Source of the DNA: CAWDCV01 sp963728125
GTDB lineage: Bacteria; Actinomycetota; Actinomycetes; CAWDCV01
Length of the DNA stretch: 64,000 nt
Assembly: GCA_963728125.1 (NCBI GenBank)
Contig: CAVSIZ010000011.1
Location: 186,001-250,000, forward strand
Reading direction: 5' to 3'
Shown: piece after piece, positions 42,926 through 55,175 of the stretch
How the letters are laid out: every line of letters starts with the position of its first letter
Numbering within the stretch: the stretch's first letter is position 1
Notes under the pieces: generated by a model
What the model was told of the DNA's origin: nothing
The model's database searches: none
What the model saw: the letters and a program-made list of their open reading frames with translations, nothing else
Position numbers and translations under genes: made by a program

Positions 42926-43729
42926 CGCTGGGCCGGCCCTGACGCGGGCGCGGAACTCGTCGACCCAGTCGTCGACAGGGAGGGTCGACTCGACCAGCCA
43001 GGTGGCGCCCGCCTCGGCGTACTCCTGGGCGCTACGTCCGGGGTCCCACGGCGCCACCACATCCCAACCTGTGGACTGTGGTTTGTCGGCGAGGTAGGCC
43101 GCTAGCGCCGCAGGTGGCAGCAGCTCGTCGGCACCGATCGGCACCACCCCATCCCAACGACGCGCTCGCTCCAGCGGTTTGCGGTTCGGAACGACCCCGG
43201 CGACCCAGATCGGTGGCCGGGGCTGCTGGACGGGACCGGGACGCAGCTGCGCCCGGACTCGATAGTGCTCGCCGGCATGGTCGACGGCATCGCCGCGGAG
43301 CAGCCCGTCGAGCACGGCCAGCCCTTCGTCAAGCATCGCGCCGCGTACGCGCCGATCGTCCTCGTCACCGAAGTCGGCGAAGTCTTCGGCTGGTGGCTCC
43401 CCCAGTCCGACAGCGAACGTCACCCGCCCGCCGCTGAGGTGGTCGAGCGTCAGCACGTGCTTCGCGACGACCTGAAGGCGTCGACGAGTCAGTGGGGTGA
43501 CCATGGTGCCGATGCGGACGTGACTCGTTGCCTGTGCGATCGCGCCCAGCAGGACCCACGGGTCGTGCACCGGCGGCCGGACCTCCGGTCGCCACTGCAG
43601 GTGGTCCCAGAGGAAGACCCCGTCCCAGCCCGCCTGCTCGGCCTCGACCGCCATCGCGATGACGGCTGCGGGTTCGGTGAACGGCGGGATGCTGACCAGG
43701 GTGCGCGGAGATGTTGTCGCCGCGTTCAT
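42920..43729 (-). CDS. LLM class F420-dependent oxidoreductase
   Basis: 269 residues from the ATG at 43729. GWDGVFLWDHLQW, IAQATSHVRIGTMVTPLTRRRLQVVAKHVLTLDHLSGGRVTFAVGLG and WVAGVVPNRKPLERARRWDGVVPI are the luciferase-like monooxygenase blocks of the actinobacterial F420 group. The substrate is unknown. It is transcribed with the Uma2 gene 10 bases upstream, or alone. Confidence 0.88.
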   Translation of the reverse strand: MNAATTSPRTLVSIPPFTEPAAVIAMAVEAEQAGWDGVFLWDHLQWRPEVRPPVHDPWVLLGAIAQATSHVRIGTMVTPLTRRRLQVVAKHVLTLDHLSGGRVTFAVGLGEPPAEDFADFGDEDDRRVRGAMLDEGLAVLDGLLRGDAVDHAGEHYRVRAQLRPGPVQQPRPPIWVAGVVPNRKPLERARRWDGVVPIGADELLPPAALAAYLADKPQSTGWDVVAPWDPGRSAQEYAEAGATWLVESTLPVDDWVDEFRARVRAGPAL

Positions 43730-43739
43730 GAGGAGCTCG

Positions 43740-44288
43740 TCAGCCGACGAGCTCGGCGGGCGAAAAGGCGACCTCGAATGGCTGAGACAACTGGATTCGT
43801 TGACTCCCCGAGGCTCGCCCGACCTCGACGTAGACGCCGTCGACGAGCCGCCAAGCGATGATGCTCGGTTCGTCGACATCGACGACCCAGTAGGACGGGC
43901 AGCCCGCCGTCTGCATCCGATCCCGCTTGAGCAGGAGGTCGAAGCGGCGCGTGTGCGGCGACAGCACTTCGATGGCCAGCAACGGTGCGGTCGGCAGGTC
44001 GCGCTCGCTGAAGTCTGACCGGCGCGCAACGAGGACGTCGGGTTGCAGCACGGTGTCGTTCGCCAGCACGACGTCGAGGGGTGCGGTAAGTACCAAAAGA
44101 TCGCGCGGAGCCGCTTGACGCAGCACAAAGTACAAGCTGCCGACTGCTTCCTGATGTCGCGGCTTCGGTGCGGGGCTCACGATGAGCGTGCCGTCGAGCA
44201 GCTCGTAGCGGTGGCCGTCATCCGGGATCGCCCCGAGATCGTCCCGAGTCAGCGGCCGGCTCTGCGGCAGGGTGCTCACGAGGGTCAT
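43740..44288 (-). CDS. Uma2 family (DUF820) restriction-endonuclease-fold protein
   Basis: 182 residues. RYELLDGTLIVSPAPKPRHQEAVGSLYFVLR, then LQPDVLVARRSDF and PLLAIEVLSPHTRRFDLLLKRDRMQTAGCPSYWVVD show the PD-(D/E)XK core, with the acidic residues of QPDV and the Glu of AIEVLS. The family is abundant in Actinobacteria and Cyanobacteria and is of uncertain role, possibly linked to mobile DNA. Confidence 0.9.
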   Translation of the reverse strand: MTLVSTLPQSRPLTRDDLGAIPDDGHRYELLDGTLIVSPAPKPRHQEAVGSLYFVLRQAAPRDLLVLTAPLDVVLANDTVLQPDVLVARRSDFSERDLPTAPLLAIEVLSPHTRRFDLLLKRDRMQTAGCPSYWVVDVDEPSIIAWRLVDGVYVEVGRASGSQRIQLSQPFEVAFSPAELVG

Positions 44289-44373
44289 GGTGCCTCCCCA
44301 GCGTCATGCTCGCCAAGCATTCCCGACCCCCACGATCAGCGGCGTCGGTCGTCCACAGGCCGTCGCAGAGCCT

Positions 44374-44733
44374 TCAGCGCCGCAGGATGCAGAACTCGTT
44401 GCCCTCGGGGTCGGCGAGGACGACGAACCCCTCGCGACCGGTCTGGCCGACGTCGGCGCGGGTCGCGCCGAGCGCGAGCAAGCGCTCGACATCGGCGTCG
44501 ACATCCCCATCGTCGGCTACGAGATCGGGATGGTTGCGGTTCTTTCCTTGCTTTTTCGCCGTCGTCGGCTGCAGCCACATGCTCAGGGACTGTGGCGGCG
44601 CACCTTCGGGCGGCCGTAGGTGAGCGTCGCCCTCGTCACCGAGCTCGATCCGGTAGCCGAGCACCTGCGACCAGAACGTCGCCATCGTGTCGAGATCGTG
44701 CACGTCGAGCGTCCACTGCGCGAACCTGGTCAC
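44374..44733 (-). CDS. VOC family protein (glyoxalase-6-like)
   Basis: 119 residues from the GTG at 44733. TRFAQWTLDVHDLDTMATFWSQVLGYR is the VOC N-terminus, and LSMWLQPTTAKKQGKNRNHPDLVADD and VVLADPEGNEFCILRR are typical of the glyoxalase-6 domain of actinomycetes. The GTG overlaps the AraC stop in GTGA, so it is cotranscribed with that regulator. Confidence 0.86.
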   Translation of the reverse strand: MTRFAQWTLDVHDLDTMATFWSQVLGYRIELGDEGDAHLRPPEGAPPQSLSMWLQPTTAKKQGKNRNHPDLVADDGDVDADVERLLALGATRADVGQTGREGFVVLADPEGNEFCILRR

Positions 44734-45566
44734 GACGATCCTCCCTGGTTGCCACGCCGTCGCGTACGGCGACGCCACTCGCTGGGACTCATACCCACGA
44801 TGGCCTTGAACCGCGCAGCGAAGTGGTACTGGCTGGCGTACCCCGCCGTGCGCGCGACGGCGCCGATCGACAACGAGCTCGACTCGAGAAGGCCTTGCGC
44901 GCGCTCGATCCGGCGCTGCTCGATAAAGCGCGCCGGCGACGTTCCCAGTTGCATGCGGAAGACATGGGCGAAGCGCGAGGGGGACAGATGCACCTCCTCG
45001 GCCAGCCTCCGTACGGTGAGAGGCTGGTCCAGGTTTCCGGCCACGAACAGCACCGCTTCTCGGATGCGATCGTCGAGCTGCTGTGGTCCGGGATTGGCCG
45101 CGTCGAGCCAGAGCAAGGCCCGTTCGAGTGCATTCTGGGCGAGGTCGTTGGAGCGGTAGAGGGCACTGCGGGCGTAGCCATCCATCTCGAGGAGCGCGTC
45201 GCTGATGCGGGAGCGCAGCCGCTCGGGTGGCGCCGGGATCCTCGTGATTCCGGCAGCAACTGAGGGCCAAGTCAGCCAGTCGTGCCACTGTTCGGGTGGT
45301 CGAAAGTGAGCCCAGACCAGCTCCCAGTCGACATCTCCTCGACAGCCGAAGTCGTGCGGCGTTCCGGGCGCCCAGACGACAGTGTCGCCCTCTGACATCG
45401 TCCGCTGACCGCCGTCAGCACGCAGCATCGCGTTCCCGCTGCGGGTGTGAATCAGCAGCGCAGTGGGCGTGCCATGCGGACGCCAGCACCAGTTATTTTC
45501 GCGACGCTCTCGACCGGTGAGAAGCGTGCGAACAACCGGAGACGGCGTCTCGTCCCTCACCTGCAC
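44730..45566 (-). CDS. AraC family transcriptional regulator
   Basis: 278 residues. An N-terminal cupin-like effector domain (PTALLIHTRSGNAMLRADGGQRTMSEGDTVVWAPGTPHDF) is followed by two helix-turn-helix units, LTVRRLAEEVHLSPSRFAHVFRMQLGTSPARFI and SIGAVARTAGYASQYHFAARFKAIVGMSPSEWRR. It is divergent from the phytanoyl-CoA-dioxygenase gene and may regulate it, sensing a sugar or a related small molecule. Confidence 0.9.
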   Translation of the reverse strand: MQVRDETPSPVVRTLLTGRERRENNWCWRPHGTPTALLIHTRSGNAMLRADGGQRTMSEGDTVVWAPGTPHDFGCRGDVDWELVWAHFRPPEQWHDWLTWPSVAAGITRIPAPPERLRSRISDALLEMDGYARSALYRSNDLAQNALERALLWLDAANPGPQQLDDRIREAVLFVAGNLDQPLTVRRLAEEVHLSPSRFAHVFRMQLGTSPARFIEQRRIERAQGLLESSSLSIGAVARTAGYASQYHFAARFKAIVGMSPSEWRRRTRRRGNQGGSS

Positions 45567-45659
45567 GACCGTACGGCTCGACCATTGGCCAAGACGCTCG
45601 GGCAGCAGGATCGCGCATCAGGCCGACAGCTACGCGCATCGGCAGAGCCCTCGTCGTGA

Positions 45660-46472
45660 GTGACGCTGAAGTGGAACCCATCGTTGGAGGACGACGTGCT
45701 CAGCAGCTTCACCGATCAGCAGATTGCGGACTACCGCCGCAATGGATTCGTCGCGATCGACGACTTCCTCACCGCCGACGAGCTCGCGCACTGGCGTGAC
45801 GTCGTCGATGCCGCCGTAGCTGACGAGCATGCGCAGCAAGGCACCCGACGGGTTGACGTCTTCACCCAGCGCATGCAGCTGCGGACGACCAGCGCGCGCG
45901 TGCAGGAGCTGGTCGAGGATCCGCGTCTTGGTCGACTCGTCGCAGAGCTCGAAGGCGTGGATGCAGTACGTATCTACCTCGACCAGGCACTCGTCAAGGA
46001 GCCGTACGGCAGCCCCACGCAGTACCACGTCGACCTTCCGTGGTGGCCGTTCGATTCGCCGCACGCCTGCACGATCTGGATCGCGCTCGACGACTCGACC
46101 CGAGAGAACGGCTGCCTGTACTTCGTCCCGGGCAGCCATCGCCTCGAACTCACCACCGCAGGAGATCTCGGACCCGACCTCGGCGCGCTGTTCGCCGCCC
46201 ATCCGGCGGCGGCAACGCCGCCCGTGCCATGCCCCCTGCCCGCCGGAGGGTGCTCCATCCACAACGCCCGCACCGTCCACGGCGCTGGCGCGAACATGAC
46301 CCCTGGGCGGCGGCGGGCAATGACAGCGGCCTTCATGCCGGACGGTGTCCGCTTCAACGGACGGCAGGACGTTCGCGTCCTCGGCGAGGAGTACGTCCGC
46401 ACGCTGACACCGGGCGATCCACTCGAGAACGACGCGCTGAACCCGATCGTGTACGCCGTCGGCGCCGGCTAG
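45660..46472 (+). CDS. Phytanoyl-CoA dioxygenase (PhyH) family protein
   Basis: 270 residues from the GTG at 45660; a later start near FTDQQIADYRRNGFV is possible. The Fe(II)/2-oxoglutarate site has HVD in TQYHVDLPWWPF and the distal His and Arg are in IHNARTVHGAGANMTPGRRR. CLYFVPGSHRLELT is a PhyH block. It hydroxylates an unknown small molecule. It is divergent from the AraC regulator and convergent with the cupin gene by four bases. Confidence 0.9.
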   Translation: MTLKWNPSLEDDVLSSFTDQQIADYRRNGFVAIDDFLTADELAHWRDVVDAAVADEHAQQGTRRVDVFTQRMQLRTTSARVQELVEDPRLGRLVAELEGVDAVRIYLDQALVKEPYGSPTQYHVDLPWWPFDSPHACTIWIALDDSTRENGCLYFVPGSHRLELTTAGDLGPDLGALFAAHPAAATPPVPCPLPAGGCSIHNARTVHGAGANMTPGRRRAMTAAFMPDGVRFNGRQDVRVLGEEYVRTLTPGDPLENDALNPIVYAVGAG

Positions 46473-46975
46473 ACCCAGTACGTGTCGTGGCGCAGGTAGA
46501 ACTCCGCCATCTCCTCCTCGGACGGGCGGCGCCCGGTGAGCCCGATCTCGGCCAGGCCCTCGAAGTAGCCCTCCCTCGGCGCCCCCGGCGCGAACAGGAT
46601 GAGCATCGACGCCGGCTCGCCCGACTCGTTGCGGAAGCCGTGCAGCCCGCCCTCGGGGACGTAGAGGAAGTCACCCGGCGTGCCATCGATCCATCGGGCC
46701 CCGTCGTAAAGACGGATGGTCCCGGTCAGCACGAAGAACGACTCGGACAGCGTCTTGTGGAAGTGCGCATCGGGGCCGCTAGGTTCCGGGCCCATGTTCC
46801 AGCGGTACAGCCCGTAGTCGCCGTTCGTTGACGCGCCGGTGGCGAGGTAGTCGACGGATCCGGTCCGGGAGACCAGATCGGGCGGGCTGCCGTCCGGGCG
46901 CAGGCGAGCCGACACCTCCCCCCCGTCACCCACATACCTCTCCGGCGGATACGGCAGATAAGGCGCAAACGACAT
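46469..46975 (-). CDS. Cupin domain protein
   Basis: 168 residues. AHFHKTLSESFFVLTGTIRLYDG (cupin motif 1) and GDFLYVPEGGLHGFRNESGEPASMLI (motif 2) retain metal-binding His and Glu. The short N-terminus has no known partner domain. No function can be given. The guanine deaminase gene starts 1.3 kb downstream on the same strand, so they are not cotranscribed closely. Confidence 0.85.
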   Translation of the reverse strand: MSFAPYLPYPPERYVGDGGEVSARLRPDGSPPDLVSRTGSVDYLATGASTNGDYGLYRWNMGPEPSGPDAHFHKTLSESFFVLTGTIRLYDGARWIDGTPGDFLYVPEGGLHGFRNESGEPASMLILFAPGAPREGYFEGLAEIGLTGRRPSEEEMAEFYLRHDTYWV

Positions 46976-46994
46976 GCCTCAGCCTGACATGCCC

Positions 46995-48284
46995 TCAGCC
47001 GCCCTTGACCTGGTCGCCGCCGATCCACACCGACGCCACATCGGCGGGTACCGCCAACGCGAAGATCTTCGCGAGTGCGTCGTCGGCCGAGGCCGCATGC
47101 CGGAGCCCGACCTCGAGGGGATCGCCCGTCGGAGGCGAAACCCAGATCGCATCGAACTGCTTGTCGACGCTCAGGTCGCCCACCATGTCGCCCATGCCCA
47201 GAGCCAGCGCCCCCGATCGGGTTGCGAGGTGCAGCAGGTGCGCCCCGGTCAGCAGTAGTGCGTCCGGACCGAGCAGCTGCTGCATGAAGTACGCCTGTAA
47301 GCCCTCCTTGAACAGGCAGAAGCCAGTGCCGGCACCGACGTCGGAACCCAGGGCGACGCGGACCCCGTGCGAGACGTGCCGGCGAAGCGGGAACAGGCCA
47401 CTGCCCAGCGCGGCATTGCTCGTCGGGCAATGGGCTACCGCGGCGCCCTGGGCACCGAGCAGCGCCAGCTCAGGGTCGGTGGCGTGCACGTTGTGAGCAA
47501 GCACGGTCCGGTCCCCGACGAGGTCATGCCGGTCGTAGGTGCCCACGTAGTGTTCCGCGTCCTCGAACAGCGCCGCGACCGCGGCGACCTCTGCCGGGTT
47601 CTCGTTGACGTGTGAGGTGAACCAGGCACCCGTGACGTCCTTGAGCACCGCTGCGCACGCGTCCAGCAGGTCGTCGCCCGCGGAGTACGAGAATCGAGGG
47701 GTCACGGCGTACCGCAGCCGGCCTACCCCGTGCCAGCGCTCGATGAGGCCATGTGCTTCCTCGTACGACCGGTTCGGCGTCGTGAGCAGTTCTTGCGGGA
47801 GCAGTCGGTCGCTGACGACGAGGCCCGCCGTCATCCGCACGCCCAGCGCGCCGGCCTCCGCGAAGAGCGCGTCCACGGCCGCGGCGAAGTGGCTGCCGAA
47901 CACGAGCGCCGACGTCGTCCCGGCACAGATGAGGGCATCCAGGAACTCCTGGGCCACTTCTCGTGCGTACGCGGGCGAGGCGAGCTTTGCCTCCTCGGGC
48001 AGGGCGCTCATCTCCAGCCAGTCGAGCAGCGGCATGCCGAGCGCGCCGATCGTGCGGACCTGCGGGTAGTGGACGTGGGTGTCCACCAGGCCAGGCAGCA
48101 GGATGCCGCGGCGGAGGTCGACGACATGCTCGCCGGCGTATGCGGGCCAGACCTCGGCGAACGGGCCGCGTGTCGTGATGACTCCGTCGACCACGCGCAG
48201 TCCGGCATCGCTGTCAGTACGGAGGGTCCCGCCAGTGAACGGGTCGTCGGGAGTGTCCAGTACCTGAGCCCGGTAGATCGTCAT
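46995..48284 (-). CDS. guaD: Guanine deaminase
   Basis: 429 residues. The zinc site is H70 and H72 in LVDTHVHYPQ, with later His in FTSHVNENPAEVAAV and LAHNVHATD and Asp in LGSDVGAGTGFCLFKEG. TPRFSYSAGDDLLDA and PTSNAALGSGLFPL are guanine deaminase blocks. It converts guanine to xanthine, the substrate of the xanthine dehydrogenase upstream. The start overlaps the xdhC stop in ATGA and the gene ends the operon. Confidence 0.93.
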   Translation of the reverse strand: MTIYRAQVLDTPDDPFTGGTLRTDSDAGLRVVDGVITTRGPFAEVWPAYAGEHVVDLRRGILLPGLVDTHVHYPQVRTIGALGMPLLDWLEMSALPEEAKLASPAYAREVAQEFLDALICAGTTSALVFGSHFAAAVDALFAEAGALGVRMTAGLVVSDRLLPQELLTTPNRSYEEAHGLIERWHGVGRLRYAVTPRFSYSAGDDLLDACAAVLKDVTGAWFTSHVNENPAEVAAVAALFEDAEHYVGTYDRHDLVGDRTVLAHNVHATDPELALLGAQGAAVAHCPTSNAALGSGLFPLRRHVSHGVRVALGSDVGAGTGFCLFKEGLQAYFMQQLLGPDALLLTGAHLLHLATRSGALALGMGDMVGDLSVDKQFDAIWVSPPTGDPLEVGLRHAASADDALAKIFALAVPADVASVWIGGDQVKGG

Positions 48285-49093
48285 GTCGGGAGCTTCGCGT
48301 TCTCGGTCGCGAACGACCGGAGCAGATCCGCCGCAACACTGACCGCGATGGCGGCCGGCTCCTTCCCCGGCAGTTCGGGCATGCCAATGGGAGAGGTGAT
48401 GCGATCGACCGCTTCAGGCGAGTGCCCCTCGTCGGCGAGCTTGTGGCGGAACCGTGTCCACTTGACCGACGAGCCAATGAGCCCGATCGGTCCGAGGTGG
48501 CCGCATCGGAGGGCCGCGTCGCACAGCGCGAGGTCCTCGGCGTGGTCATGGGTGAGGATCAGCACGTGCGTGCCGCGCGGCACGGTGCCGAGCACGAGCT
48601 CCGGTACAGCGGAGTGCTGAACGTGCACCCGCGCGACGGCGCCATCGAGGCAGCGCAACCTCTCCGGCTCGAGCTGAGACACGCGTGAATCGACGCAGTA
48701 CAGCTCGAGGTCGTGCCGGGACAGGATGCGCGCGAGCTCGAGCCCGACGTGCCCCATACCGAAGATCGCCACGGCGGGCACCACGGCGAGCGGCTCGAGC
48801 AGGTATGTCACCTCGCCCCCGCAGCATTGCCGGCCGTACTGCGCATGCGCCTTGTCGTTGAGCTGCATGGTTGCGAGCTCGGGCGTAGTCACCCCCTGCT
48901 CCAGTAGCTCACGAGCGCGCGCGAGCGCGGTCTCCTCGAGGTTGCCGCCGCCGATCGTGCCCGAGACGTCCTCGGCCGAGACGACCATCTTGGCGCCCGG
49001 GGTCACGGGGCGCGTGTCCCCGCACCGAGACGACGGTGACCAGGACTCCCGGCCGGCGCTCGCGACGCAGTGTCTCGACCGCCAATAGCCAGC

Positions 49094-49097
<4 letters not shown>
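48281..49097 (-). pseudogene. xdhC: XdhC-like xanthine dehydrogenase accessory protein, frameshifted
   Basis: The first part reads MSWLLAVETLRRERRPGVLVTVVSVRG to HAPRDPG, then shifts near 48996-49003 (CCCGGGG). It resumes as AKMVVSAEDVSGTIGGGN, CCGGEVTYLLEPL and AIFGMGHVGLELARILSRHD to the stop. The C-terminal Rossmann domain is intact. XdhC sulfurates and inserts the molybdenum cofactor of xanthine dehydrogenase. One extra base is enough to explain it. The ATG at 49097 overlaps xdhB by four bases. Confidence 0.82.
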
Positions 49098-53054
<3,957 letters not shown>

Positions 53055-53319
53055 GTCCAACTCCTGTCCGCCCAGGGCCCGCACATCCAAGGGCAGAGGC
53101 CGGCCCTGCCCGGGGTGCATGGTTGGTCCGGTCGGATGCGCTGGTTATCCATGCGAACAGCGCCGGTGAGGTGTCGCGAAAGTCTACGAAACATCACTCT
53201 CGGCGAGAAGAGTTTTGGAGAATTTTTTCCGCATGGTGGAGTCACGGACTCGCGGATGGTCGACCGGAGAGCTTCCCTCCCGTTGTCATCACTACGTGAG
53301 GGAAGTAACCCGGCTTTGC
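53055..53319. promoter_or_regulatory. xdhA promoter region with IclR-like site
   Basis: A 265-base region between uraD (3' end) and xdhA (5' end). GCGAAAGTCTACGAAA at 53176-53191 resembles, on the minus strand, the TTTCGCTAGACGGAAAG element at 29160. An A/T-rich block TTTTGGAGAATTTTTT at 53213-53229 may hold the promoter. No gene is supported here. Confidence 0.45.
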
Positions 53320-53823
53320 TCAGGCGGTGAGCAGCTGCGTGAGGCGGAGCCGGGTGATGCGACGGTGCTCTTCGGCGGCGACACGTAGTTCGGTGTCGGG
53401 GTCGTTGGTCAGTCGGGACTGGAGGTTGTCGAGGATCTCCTGCGGGGAGCGGCCCGCTGCGGAGATCAGGAAGACGTGCCCGAAGCGGTCCTCGTAGGTT
53501 CGGTTGCCGGCTGCTATCGCCGCCCGGACGCCGTCGCCGACGTCGGCGAGGCCGGCCTGTTCGTGGCGGGAGAACTCCGCCGACGTTCCGCCGGACTCGC
53601 CGATGCGCGGGTGGCCCTCGAGGGCCTCGCGCCAGTCGGCCGGCTCGAGGCTCATCCAGATGGTGTCGGCGGTCTCCTGCAGCTTGTCGAGATCCGGGTA
53701 CGGACGGCGCTGCGCCACCGCCTCGGCCCAGCGCTGCGAGTGGCAGGCCGTCAATAGCTCGTCGATTGCAGCCTGCTGCGGCAGTGCGTTGAACTCGGCA
53801 AGTCGCTCATCGGGCCGGCTCAT
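53320..53823 (-). CDS. uraD: OHCU decarboxylase
   Basis: 167 residues. The catalytic His is H71 in ALEGHPRIGE, with EFSRHEQAGL and EDRFGHVFLISAAGRSPQEILDNLQSRL following. It converts 2-oxo-4-hydroxy-4-carboxy-5-ureidoimidazoline to S-allantoin, the last step from urate. All key residues are kept, unlike in the fused domain at 55176. The ATG overlaps the upstream deaminase stop. Confidence 0.93.
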   Translation of the reverse strand: MSRPDERLAEFNALPQQAAIDELLTACHSQRWAEAVAQRRPYPDLDKLQETADTIWMSLEPADWREALEGHPRIGESGGTSAEFSRHEQAGLADVGDGVRAAIAAGNRTYEDRFGHVFLISAAGRSPQEILDNLQSRLTNDPDTELRVAAEEHRRITRLRLTQLLTA

Positions 53824-55128
53824 GCGGCGACTCTGTCCGGCCAGAGTCGGCGAGCGCGGCGCGTCAGGTCCGAGCGCAGCGCAGCGAGGTCGGCACCGAC
53901 CAGGGCGCCGTCGCGCACGACGTACTCCCCGTCCACGAACACATGGCGAGCCGTGCGTTCCGGCCCGAGCACCAGACCGGCCACCGGATCGAGGACGTCG
54001 CCGAGGTCATCCCCGGGCCACACCACGACGTCGGCCCGGTAGCCGGGTTCGAGTCGGCCGATGTCGTCACGGCCAAGGCAGCGGGCACCCCCCTCGGTCG
54101 CCAGCCGGAGCGCATCTGCGGGCAGGAACGCCGTCGGGTCAAGGCTGCGCTGGCGGGCGAGGAACAGCGCCATCCGCAGCTCCGGCAGCAGGCCGCCGAT
54201 CTCGTTCGACGCCACGCCGTCCACGCCGAGTCCAACGGGTGCGCCGGCAGCGTCGAGGTCGGTCGTGCGACAGATGCCGGAACCCAGTCGGCAGTTGCTG
54301 GATGGACAGTGCGCGATCCCGGTACCCGTCGCACCCAGCCGGGCCACCTCGGCGTCGTCGAAGTGGATGCCATGCGCCACCCAGACATCGTCGGCGATCC
54401 AGCCAAGATCGTCCAGAACAGCGAGCGGCCGCTTGCCGAAGCGCTTGAGGCAGCTCTCCTCCTCGTCCAGCGTCTCGGCCAGGTGCGTGTGCAGCCGCAC
54501 GCCGAGCCGTCGAGCAAGCTCAGCGGACTGGGTCATCAGCTCGGGAGTGACGCTGAACGGGCTGCAAGGCGCGACGGTGACGACGATGCGCGATCCGTCG
54601 TGCAGCCGGTCGTACACCTCTTGCGTCGACGCCAGGATGTCGTCCAAGTCCTCGACGACCGAGTCGGGCGGCAACCCGCCTGCGGACTCTCCCAGGTCCA
54701 TGGACCCGCGCGCGATGTGCGCTCGGATTCCGATCGTTCCCGCGGCACGCGCGATGGCGTCGAAGACCGAGTCGTCGCCGCCCGGCACGACGTAGTGGTG
54801 ATCCGCCGCGGTCGTGCATCCGGTGAGCGCCAGCTCGGCCAGCGCCACCGCCGACGCAGCCTCCACATCCTCCGGCGTGAGCTTCGCCCACACCGGATAC
54901 AGCGTCGTCAACCAGCCGAACAGGTCGCAGTCGAACGCCCACCCGCGCGTCATCCACTGATAGAAGTGGTGGTGGGTATTGATCAACCCGGCCGTGATGA
55001 TGTCGCCGTCGCAGCGCACCACCTGCGTCCCCGTCCAGCGGGGGCACGCTGCCGACCGCTTCGACGCGACCCTCCGACAGGGCCACGTCCCCGGGCCAGC
55101 GCGCTCCCCGCAGGACGGTACGACTCAC
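53820..55128 (-). pseudogene. 8-oxoguanine deaminase-like amidohydrolase, frameshifted
   Basis: From the GTG at 55128 it reads SRTVLRGARWPGDVALSEGRVEAVG to DG, shifts in a GGGG run at 55028-55033, and resumes TQVVRCDGDIITAGLINTHHHFYQW to the end. Zinc ligands are in NTHHHFYQW, LHTHLAETLDEE and WVAHGIHFDD, then the LGVDGVASNEIGG Asp. It resembles 8-oxoguanine deaminases and atrazine-type aminohydrolases; in this setting it would feed 8-oxoguanine into urate. One extra G explains the break. Confidence 0.82.
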
Positions 55129-55175
55129 TGGCCGATACGTTCGCTGACGCTCCTCGCTCGCGCTCGTCGCTGCAC